Assembly: GCA_950097015.1 (NCBI GenBank) | Contig: CATNEN010000002.1 | Coordinates: 9,253,501 to 9,317,500, forward strand | DNA: 64,000 nt | Reading direction: 5' to 3' | Source: Macrostomum hystrix | Lineage: Eukaryota > Platyhelminthes > Macrostomidae | Shown: in pieces, positions 57,401 through 64,000 of the stretch | How positions within the stretch are numbered: position 1 is the first letter of the stretch | Layout of the letters: each line of letters begins with the position of its first letter | Position numbers and translations under genes: made by a program | The notes under the pieces: generated by a model | What the model saw: only the letters and a program-made list of their open reading frames with translations | Databases searched by the model: none | Told to the model about the DNA's origin: nothing

Positions 57401-58069
57401 AGGTAGGTAGTGGAAGCTAGAACCTAGATTTGAGTACATTAAGGTGCTTAGGCCAGACTAATAGTACTTCATGCTCTACGAGCTATCAAGCTTGTAGCCC
57501 AGTGGAAGAGCTTCGAACTACGGACCAAGAGGTCGGGAGCTCAGCTCAAGGCAAGCGTTGCTTCTGTTCACCGGACTCTAAAACGGGGGGTAGAAATAGG
57601 GGTGGGTGTGGCTGCCTCCCCCAGTCGACAACATTTTTGGAGCCATGCAAAAAGCTCAGGACTGTCCATCCGACTAAGCAAGGCTAGGTGTAATTTCAAT
57701 TGCGATACATTTTAGAGGCCGTTGGTGGTGTCGTTCTAGATCGGAAACATTTGTAATTGCAGCATTCACGCAAATCAGTGCTGCCAGTGCTGGTTGCTGC
57801 TCTGCTAGGATTGGATGCAGTCATCCTGACGGCTTGGATCCTGGCCGATCCTCTGCAGCGCCAGCTCATCGATCTGTGGGACTTGGTGAGTCTAGCGAGA
57901 ATCCAGACCTGCTTGTCACAACTTGCTAGCTATTGAAAATAAAACTTGAGTCCGACTATGCAAACCTGTACACAGGAGAGAGCTGCCAGTTCAGTCCTGC
58001 GAGAGCAGCTGCCAGTCTGCCGATCCAACTTCACAAACGTCTGGAATGCTCTTCTCATCGTGATCAAAG
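51477..58069 (+). CDS. GABA-B-receptor-like class C GPCR 2 (3' end beyond window)
   Basis: Twelve exons: 51477-51695 (ATG), 51832-51969, 52219-52389, 52561-52662, 52854-52928, 53643-53828, 53896-54135, 54636-54699, 54773-54850, 57035-57402, 57763-57885, 57976-58069. Phases agree and many exons have exactly the length of the partner gene's (138, 171, 75, 64, 78, 123, 94 bp). Signal peptide MHLSITFLLFATTFAG, then Venus-flytrap blocks LLLKFGWSRIGLLV, DRDIRIFIAVRV, YGPKYFWLQLGYT and GPITFDARNDR, and membrane helices up to SNFTNVWNALLIVIKG. The last two exons (end of the seven-helix domain and the tail) are not found before 64000; a hAT element and minisatellites lie in the expected place. Ligand unknown. 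Confidence 0.86.
52983..53238 (-). mobile_element. SINE family I copy in receptor 2 intron 5
   Basis: Body blocks AGCACAGCGGCAGATTTTGC, TTCAGTCCATGGACTGGAGG and ACCCATTTAACAGCTGGGTA are collinear with 6771-7007 and 49035-49250. The tRNA-like head at the right end is damaged (GAATAGAACCCGACC). Confidence 0.72.
54235..54410. repeat. Dispersed repeat family IV copy
   Basis: Blocks AATCACTATAAAAATCCAGG, TTCAGCTCTATCCGATTAAA and GATCACAAAACAATGGGATC. The GAAGTAGGCAGTGGTA block that follows the 48055 copy recurs near 54597, so the element may extend to about 54615 with other DNA inside. Confidence 0.55.
54893..55305. repeat. 51-bp minisatellite in receptor 2 intron 9
   Basis: Units of 51 bp carrying GCGCACGGTGATTTTCCTAT and ACGCCTCCCGCC, in two subtypes (AGTGGG and GCCTGG). 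The period is 3 x 17, so several frames on both strands stay open. This is the only tidy intronic minisatellite of the receptor pair. Confidence 0.9.
56355..56680 (+). mobile_element. SINE family II, most complete copy
   Basis: Head GTGGAAGAGCGGTCAACGCG and TTTGCCTCTCGCATTGAATG (tRNA-like), then TTCACGCCCTTGAGGGCCAA, GTACACTGCCTGACGATGAG and CTCAGGAGTCAGCGAAGCAG. It lies in the long intron 9 of receptor 2. Use as the local reference for the copies at 33716, 37050, 44335 and 47555. Confidence 0.75.
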
Positions 58070-58462
58070 GTATGAGGACAGAGCTGAGAGCAGTCTCGTG
58101 GGGGATTATTTTTTAACTGAGGTTCCATTCGAATTCCAGCAAAAATTATCTTCAAGCCTGCTTATATGATTAATATGAGAAGCGAACGCACGAAAAGTTC
58201 CTTTTTGACGTATCTTCGGTGCATGAGTCATTTGATTAATAGGCTATATTTTAGTTTTTTACTAGCACACTAAGCCCCCGTTGGGGCACTACTGTTCAGA
58301 CACAAAAATATTTTGTAATGCAGAAGGACAAAACACACCTGAAAGCAAACAAAAACGAAAACTCATTTCGTTCAGTAATAATTTCCCTGATTGCGAATAT
58401 ACGTGATTGCGATTCATTGAAAATTTGAATTCTCACTAAATGCAAAAATAGTCAGTCTGAGC
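58070..58462. other. Receptor 2 intronic flank before the hAT element
   Basis: Starts with the donor AAAG|GTATGA at 58070 and holds no exon. The last eight bases (58455-58462, GTCTGAGC) are the left target-site duplication of the hAT element. Confidence 0.65.
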
Positions 58463-58478
58463 CAGGGGCGTAGCTAGG
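58463..58478 (+). repeat. hAT left terminal inverted repeat
   Basis: CAGGGGCGTAGCTAGG, complementary to the right end with one mismatch (T to C at position 13). Confidence 0.93.
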
Positions 58479-58940
58479 GGGGGGGCAAGGGGGGCCGCGG
58501 CCCCCCCCAAACGGCTGGCGAACTTTGCGGCGCCCCCCAGCCTCAGCCGCGATGGCGCCCCCCCCACCCGTCCTCCACAGACATACTTTTGTGGCCCCTC
58601 AAGCCATCCTCCTTGCCCTATGTACAGTAGGCCCATTGATAAGGCATCACTCCACTCACTTGCTGTGTTAGAAAATGAGGGAAGGGGTAATAAAACTGAT
58701 GTGTATATTATAGCAAAGTGCGTTTTAGGTTTGGGGTCTGTAGGAGGAGGGGGTCGGAGGTCTGGTCTTTGTCTGTGAGGTTAGGTCTGTATAGTATTAG
58801 CGGAGGGCGCTGTGGGAGGAGGAGAGGTTGGGGTTGGGGACTGCGGTTGCTTAAGCAATTTTAAAGCCACGCTAGAGCAACACTGGCTGCACATAATCTG
58901 ACCGTGCTAACTTTATTCTTTAGCTGTTACACGTTTGATA

Positions 58941-61900
58941 ATGGAAAACAACATTGGGGCATCAGCTGTCCCTGCACAAGCATGCGTGGCTTCAAGCAAC
59001 AAGAGGAAGCGTTCCGGAGCAGAAAATCGCCGTCAGAAGCAAGCAAAGAAACTAAAGGCTAGCGCTTCAGGCTGCATGAAACTAACGTCTATGTTTGAGT
59101 CAAGAAAAGACCGAACAGAAAGCAGGGCTGCTGGCGCCCATGCTGCCGGTGACGGCGCCCTTGCTCCCTGTGACGGCGCCCATGGTGCCTGTGACGGCGC
59201 CCTTGCTGCCGGTGACGGCGCCCTTGCTGCCTGTGGCGGCGTCCTTGCTCCCTGTGACGGCGCCCATGGTGCCTGTGACGGCGCCCTTGCTGCCGGTGAC
59301 GGCGCCCTTGCTCCCTGTGACGGCGCCCTTGCTGCCGGTGACGGCGCCCTTGCTGCCTGTGGCGGCGCCCTTGCTGCTGGCGCCCTTGCTGCCGGTGACG
59401 GCGCCCTTGCTGCTGGCGCCCTTGCTGCCGGTGACGGCGCCCATGCTGCCGGTGACGGCGCCCTTGCTGCTGGCGCCCTTGCTGCCGGTGACGGCGCCCA
59501 TGCTGCCGGTGACGGCGCCCTTGCTGCTGGCGCCCTTGCTGCCGGTGACGGCGCCCATGCTGCCGGTGACGGCGCCCTTGCTGCTGGCGCCCTTGCTGCC
59601 GGTGACGGCGCCCATGCTGCCGGTGACGGCGCCCTTGCTGCTGGCGCCTTTGCTGCCGGTGACGGCGCCCATGCTGCCGGTGACGGCGCCCTTGCTGCTG
59701 GCGCCCTTGCTGCCGGTGACGGCGCCCATGCTGCCGGTGACGGCGCCCTTGCTGCTGGCGCCCTTGCTGCCGGTGACGGCGCCCATGCTGCCGGTGACGG
59801 CGCCCTTGCTCCCTGTGACGGCACCCTTGCTGCTGGCGCCCTTGCTCCCTGTGACGGCGCCCATGCTGCCTGTGACGGCGCCCATGCTGCTGGCGCTCAT
59901 GCTGCTGGCGCCCATGCTGCTGGCGCCCATGCTGCTGGCGCCAATGCTGCTGGTGATGGTGCCCATGCTACCGATGCACCCCTCGCAGATATTGGCCTTG
60001 CAGTACAAAAGATGCATATGTTGTCAAGTGAGGAACGCAGTAATTTTTGTGAGCCATGGAGCCCTCTTCATGAAAATGACTATCCTTTTTCGCAGCATCA
60101 AGTGCAAGGGCGGTCACGTAAGAGAAAGCTGCTGCCCGTGCATCTTAAGCGATTTCCTTGGTTGTCGGTGAGTAAAGTGGCTGGACTAGAGGGAGCATTC
60201 TGTACACCATGTGTTCTGTTTTCCTCGGCCACAGGTGTTGGTGGCCGCACTAATGGTTGTGGGCAGCAAGCCGGTGCACTTGTTCGAAAGCCTCTGAAGA
60301 GGTTTGATGACTTAACTGGAAAGAAGGGCGTGCTTTCACTGCATGAGAAAAGCGATTACCACAAGAAAAGCGCTGAAAAAATGGACGAGTTTTTGAGACG
60401 CACTCACAAGGGAGAAAGTGCGCAAGACATTCGATCGCAGCTCAAGACCGCAAGGCAGCAGGAGATCATGAAGAATCGCGCAGGTCTAATCCCAATAATT
60501 GATTCTGTTCTGACGTGTGCTCGCCAGAACATCGCACTCCGTGGTCACCGCGGAGAGAATCAGCCACTGCAGCTGGATGCTGGAGAGCCTGAAAAAAATG
60601 ATGGAAACTTTCGGGCGCTGCTGCGTTTCCGAGCTCGAGGAGGCGATGCTGCTCTTTCTAACCATGTGAGCCAATCTTCTGCCAATGCAACTTATCTGTC
60701 TCCACAGATTCAGAATGAAGTCTTGGATGTTGCATTGAAATTAATTCGAGAGAAGGTCGTAATGCGTGTTCAACGTGCCGAATGCTGGGCTCTAATAGTT
60801 GATGAGACAATGGATCTGCAGAAGAGAGAGCAACTTGTCATTGTTGCCCGCTATCTGTCTGATGCTACTGACGGCTCTGTGCAGCAGAATGAGGACCCAG
60901 TGGCAATGCTAGACCTTGTATCCGACATCGCTGGCGGTATCGACTCATGGGAAGATGTTCGGCTAAGTGGCGAGAACATCGCTGCAGCAATTGTTCGCCG
61001 GCTGGAGGTGCTGGGGCTTAATCTCACTAGATGCGTGGCTCAGTGTTATGATGGTGCCTCTGCAATGGCCAGTGAGAGAGTGGGTGTTGCTGCACACATT
61101 CGGAGACAAGCTCCCCAGGCCGACTACTTCCACTGCATGGCCCATTGGCTAAATCTGAGTGCAGTGCGTGCCGTTAAAGTCCCGACTGTCAGGAACTCGC
61201 TCGGAGTCATTCAAGAAGTTGTTGCCGCATTTCGGTCAAGTAGCAAAAAGACATTCCTACTAAAGCAGATAATTGAAGAGTCAAATGAGACTGTCGGATC
61301 AAAGCGGCAGCTTGCGAGTCTGTGTGAGACGCGGTTTTTGGAACGACACACTTCCATCGTCACGTTTCGGCAACTTTTCAATCACGTTGTGCATGCGCTG
61401 GAAGAAATGAAGACCTGGCAAGGATCAGATGCGGCTCGATCAGCGACAACTCTGCATGCTGCAGTTCACAATTTCGAGTTCATTGTTGGAATGATCATCC
61501 TTGAGAACCTTGCCGGCTTACTACTGCCAGTGTCGAGGCGACTTCAAGCTGCAGACAATGAGCTTGTCGAAGCTGTCCGTGAGGTGAAAGAACTGCTGTC
61601 AGCGCTGGAGTCAATGCGAAGCGAGCAGCAGTTTCACGAGTTGTTTAGGGAAGCGCGGGCTCTCGCTCTTCAACTTGACATTGATCAGAAAATTCCTCGT
61701 CAAGGACGCCACGTTGCACGTTTTCAGACGGCGCAAGTGGCGCAGGCGCAGACGCAGCCCACCACCACTAGTGCCGAGGATCACTACAGAACTTCTGTGT
61801 ACTTTCCGGCAGTGGATGCTATAGCAGCCGACATCATGCTACGGTTTGGAGTGCCACAGCAGCGTGCCTTCAATCTCAGCTGTCTGCTGCCAGTGAACTT

Positions 61901-62330
61901 TGATGACTCAAAGCTGGACGCGCAGCTAACCTCTGTGCAAGAAGCAGCAGAGAAGTACTGCAGCCTGCTGATGGATCCGTTCGTTGTTGTAAAGCAGGAG
62001 TATATACTATGGCGACAACAGTGGTCAACAGTCGCTGCTGAACATCGTCCGGGTACAGCGGTACTAGCCTTGCGAGCCTGTAGGAAAGTTAAGTTTCCAA
62101 ACATGTACCGCCTACTGGCTGTCTATGCTACTCTGCCTGTGTCGACCTGTGAGCCAGAGAGAGTATTTTCAAAGCTGAAGCAGACATTGACATGTTGTCG
62201 GAGCACAATGGGTGAGGGACGCTTGGAATCTGTGCTTCTACTTCAGTGTCACCGAGCTGACTGCCCTAGACCAGCAGAGGTTCTGGACTTGTTTGCCACA
62301 TCGGCTCGTCGATTGAAGTTGCTTCTTTAA
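58941..62330 (+). CDS. hAT transposase with TTF-type zinc finger and DUF4371-like region
   Basis: A single uninterrupted frame of 1129 residues from ATG 58941 to TAA 62328-62330. Residues 1-60 are basic (NKRKRSGAENRRQKQAKKLK), probably a nuclear signal. About residues 60-340 are an Ala/Gly/Asp tandem repeat. A TTF-like zinc finger follows near 418 (AFCTPCVLF, later LHEKSDYH). The RNase-H-like catalytic fold shows ALIVDETMD near 620, CYDGASAMASE near 701 and CEPERVFSKLKQTL near 1070, which supply the expected Asp, Asp and Glu. The C-terminal hAT dimerisation block (YRLLAVYATLPVSTCEPERV) is intact. The protein should cut and insert DNA at 8-bp staggered sites. Relatives include ZMYM1-like and other DUF4371 proteins, but the terminal repeats show this one is still a transposon. 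Confidence 0.95.
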   Translation: MENNIGASAVPAQACVASSNKRKRSGAENRRQKQAKKLKASASGCMKLTSMFESRKDRTESRAAGAHAAGDGALAPCDGAHGACDGALAAGDGALAACGGVLAPCDGAHGACDGALAAGDGALAPCDGALAAGDGALAACGGALAAGALAAGDGALAAGALAAGDGAHAAGDGALAAGALAAGDGAHAAGDGALAAGALAAGDGAHAAGDGALAAGALAAGDGAHAAGDGALAAGAFAAGDGAHAAGDGALAAGALAAGDGAHAAGDGALAAGALAAGDGAHAAGDGALAPCDGTLAAGALAPCDGAHAACDGAHAAGAHAAGAHAAGAHAAGANAAGDGAHATDAPLADIGLAVQKMHMLSSEERSNFCEPWSPLHENDYPFSQHQVQGRSRKRKLLPVHLKRFPWLSVSKVAGLEGAFCTPCVLFSSATGVGGRTNGCGQQAGALVRKPLKRFDDLTGKKGVLSLHEKSDYHKKSAEKMDEFLRRTHKGESAQDIRSQLKTARQQEIMKNRAGLIPIIDSVLTCARQNIALRGHRGENQPLQLDAGEPEKNDGNFRALLRFRARGGDAALSNHVSQSSANATYLSPQIQNEVLDVALKLIREKVVMRVQRAECWALIVDETMDLQKREQLVIVARYLSDATDGSVQQNEDPVAMLDLVSDIAGGIDSWEDVRLSGENIAAAIVRRLEVLGLNLTRCVAQCYDGASAMASERVGVAAHIRRQAPQADYFHCMAHWLNLSAVRAVKVPTVRNSLGVIQEVVAAFRSSSKKTFLLKQIIEESNETVGSKRQLASLCETRFLERHTSIVTFRQLFNHVVHALEEMKTWQGSDAARSATTLHAAVHNFEFIVGMIILENLAGLLLPVSRRLQAADNELVEAVREVKELLSALESMRSEQQFHELFREARALALQLDIDQKIPRQGRHVARFQTAQVAQAQTQPTTTSAEDHYRTSVYFPAVDAIAADIMLRFGVPQQRAFNLSCLLPVNFDDSKLDAQLTSVQEAAEKYCSLLMDPFVVVKQEYILWRQQWSTVAAEHRPGTAVLALRACRKVKFPNMYRLLAVYATLPVSTCEPERVFSKLKQTLTCCRSTMGEGRLESVLLLQCHRADCPRPAEVLDLFATSARRLKLLL
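59119..59960 (+). repeat. 57-bp coding minisatellite inside the transposase
   Basis: The main unit is 57 bp and encodes AAGDGAHAAGDGALAAGAL. It consists of two 21-bp sub-units and one 15-bp sub-unit, for example GCCCTTGCTGCTGGCGCC. Flanking units carry LAPCDGAH or HAACDGAH variants. Frame is kept through the whole array, and other frames on both strands are also open. Confidence 0.93.
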
Positions 62331-62486
62331 GAAGCTCCACATTGCATGCAGTGACACACTTTCTCATATGATCTCTCACTGATCATTGACTGATTCAAGT
62401 CAACCTCGCGCTGTCGCACATTCTAATTTATTTTTCTCAGTGTTCTCAACTGCTTTTATACTTTTGAAAATTCCGTAAAGTGCAGT

Positions 62487-62492
62487 AATAAA
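62487..62492 (+). terminator. Likely polyadenylation signal of the hAT transposase gene
   Basis: AATAAA about 157 bp after the transposase stop and inside the element. Confidence 0.5.
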
Positions 62493-62691
62493 AAATGGTG
62501 ACTACGATCGAACATGTATTTTGCAATTTCATTTAACAGTGTTCGTTGCCCAAAAGTGAAGATATTGGTCAATGAAATATGCACATTGGCATTTGATAAG
62601 AGTTCTTTCTTGCTCAGAGATGGGTAAAATTGCGCTCCTAAAATTAAAATATTGGCGCCCCCCTGGGAAGCGGCCCCCCCCAATAAGAAAT

Positions 62692-62707
62692 CCTGGCTAC
62701 GCCCCTG
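62692..62707 (-). repeat. hAT right terminal inverted repeat
   Basis: CCTGGCTACGCCCCTG on the plus strand, immediately followed by the right GTCTGAGC duplication. Confidence 0.93.
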
Positions 62708-62869
62708 GTCTGAGCTTGAATACATTTTGAGACATCCGGTCTGTACACCAAGAGCCCCATTGGGGCAAAAATTACACAAGTAACTTACGTTTCATACAAC
62801 CCAGCTTAATGCTACTAAGGTACATGTGATTACTATCCCTCAGCAGTAAAAAACCAATGTTCCCCCAGC

Positions 62870-63478
62870 AGCAGAGAACTAATTCCCCCCAGCAGCAGAG
62901 AACTAATTCCCCCCCAGCAGCAGAGAACTAATTCCCCCCCAGCAGCAGAGAACTAATTCCCCCCCAGCAGCAGAGAACTAATCCCCCCCAGCAGCAAAGA
63001 ACTAATTCCCCCCCAGCAGCAGAGAACTAATCCCCCCCCCAGCAGCAGAGAACTAATTTCCCCCCAGCAGCAGAGAACTAATTTCCCCCCAGCAGCAGAG
63101 AACTAATTCCCCCCCAGCAGCAGAGAACTAATCCCCCCCAGCAGCAAAGAACTAATTCCCCCCCAGCAGCAGAGAACTAATTCCCCCCCCCAGCAGCAGA
63201 GAACTAATTCCCCCCCCCAGCAGCAGAGAACTAATCCCCCCCCAGCAGCAGAGAACTAATTCCCCCCAGCAGCAGAGAACTAATTTCCCCCCAGCAGCAG
63301 AGAACTAATTCCCCCCCCCAGCAGCAGAGAACTAATTCCCCCCAGCAGCAGAGAACTAATTCCCCCCAGCAGCAGAGAACTAATCCCCCCCAACAGCAAA
63401 GAACTAATTCCCCCCCCAGCAGCAGAGAACTAATTCCCCCCCCCAGCAGCAGAGAACTAATTGCCCCCAGCAGCAGAG
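62870..63478. repeat. C-run minisatellite (CAGCAGCAGAGAACTAATTC)
   Basis: Units of about 23-24 bp, with C-run length varying from about five to ten. It begins about 155 bp right of the hAT duplication, in the expected 3' part of receptor 2. Confidence 0.92.
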
Positions 63479-63785
63479 AACCGATGTTCCGTCAGCAGCA
63501 GAGAACCGATGTTCCGGCAGCAGCAGAGAACCGATGTTCCGTCAGCAGCAGAGAACCGATGTTCCGTCAGCAGCAAAGAACCGATGTTCCGTCAGCAGCA
63601 GAGAACAGATGTTCCGTCAGCAGCAAAGAACCGATGTTCCGTCAGCAGCAAAGAACCGATGTTCCGTCAGCAGCAGAGAACCGATGTTCCGTCAGCAGCA
63701 AAGAACCGATGTTCCGTCAGCAGCAAAGAACCGATGTTCCGTCAGCAGCAAAGAACCGATGTTCCGTCAGCAGCAGAGAACCAAT
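63479..63785. repeat. 25-bp minisatellite (GTTCCGTCAGCAGCAGAGAA type)
   Basis: Continues directly from the C-run array and shares its CAGCAGCAGAGAAC core, but ACTAATT plus C-run is replaced by CGATGTTCCGT. Open in all three plus frames because of 25-bp phase rotation. Confidence 0.92.
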
Positions 63786-64000
63786 TTCCCCCAAACAGAA
63801 GAGAACCTCCATAATACCAGAATGGAGGCTACTTGCAGGCATCCAAACCCCCAGCACGAAATATTTCCCCTCTTTCTTTGACAGCAAACCATTGCCCCAA
63901 TATAGCAGAGAAACGATTTTACTTAGCCAAGCAGGCAACAAATATTTCCTGTTACATGTGGCACTGTAGATACATTTAGAAAACTGTTAGACTCCATTAT
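63786..64000. other. Right edge of window, no gene seen
   Basis: Unique sequence after the repeats. No match to the two missing receptor 2 exons could be found. Confidence 0.5.

Larger units (their letters stand above)
58463..62707 (+). mobile_element. Complete autonomous hAT DNA transposon
   Basis: The 4,245-bp element starts CAGGGGCGTAGCTAGG and ends CCTGGCTACGCCCCTG. These are 16-bp terminal inverted repeats with one mismatch. It is flanked by a perfect 8-bp duplication GTCTGAGC (58455-58462 and 62708-62715), the hAT signature length. It contains one intact transposase gene in plus orientation. The subterminal regions are G- or C-run rich, with the perfect palindrome GGGGGGCCGCGGCCCCCC at 58489-58506. 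Identical duplications and an unbroken frame suggest recent movement. Confidence 0.95.

Noticed and set aside
59033-60017. Antisense and shifted frames of 260-360 codons across the transposase repeat
   Set aside because: The 57-bp period keeps other frames open; only the frame that joins the zinc finger and catalytic region has protein-like sequence on both sides.
58941-62330. Domesticated ZMYM1-like host gene
   Set aside because: Intact terminal inverted repeats and a perfect 8-bp target duplication show it is still a transposon.

Overview
The window is a 64 kb piece of animal nuclear DNA. The evidence is multi-exon genes with GT-AG introns, several tRNA-derived SINE families, an autonomous hAT transposon and metazoan-specific proteins (casein kinase 1 gamma, class C GPCRs, kyphoscoliosis/hillarin-type transglutaminase-like proteins). 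The dense private minisatellites and GC-rich coding exons would suit an invertebrate such as a free-living flatworm or another lophotrochozoan. That placement is inference; nothing here fixes the species. All exon boundaries were read by eye from splice motifs, reading phase and paralogue comparison.

Layout. (1) 3-5241 (+): 3' part of a hillarin/KY-like gene with four Y-x-N motifs and a degenerate transglutaminase-like core. (2) 7366-16540 (-): a coiled-coil gene with a 35-nt microexon and a possible membrane-anchored alternative end. (3) 19891-27075 (-): casein kinase 1 gamma, with its kinase domain and C-terminal Cys-Cys/polybasic membrane motif. In these three genes nearly every intron longer than about 300 bp is filled by its own minisatellite, often starting 7-30 bp from the 5' splice site. 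(4) 31000-32208 (+): a small four-exon gene of unknown function. (5) 33060-38237 and 39377-43476 (-): tandem KY-like paralogues whose first exons are almost identical while the rest has diverged, which suggests gene conversion. (6) 45166-49848 (-) and 51477-58069 (+, continuing past the window): a head-to-head pair of GABA-B-like class C receptors with matching exon lengths. (7) 58463-62707: a complete hAT transposon with matching terminal inverted repeats, a perfect 8-bp target duplication and an intact 1129-aa transposase carrying an in-frame minisatellite. It lies downstream of the last visible receptor exon, probably in an intron. (8) 62870-63785: two minisatellites.

The genes do not form an operon or pathway. 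Two themes link them: local duplication (KY pair, receptor pair) and tandem-repeat growth in introns and even inside coding sequence. The left 27 kb is dominated by minisatellites, while the right part is AT-richer and dominated by SINEs and other dispersed repeats.
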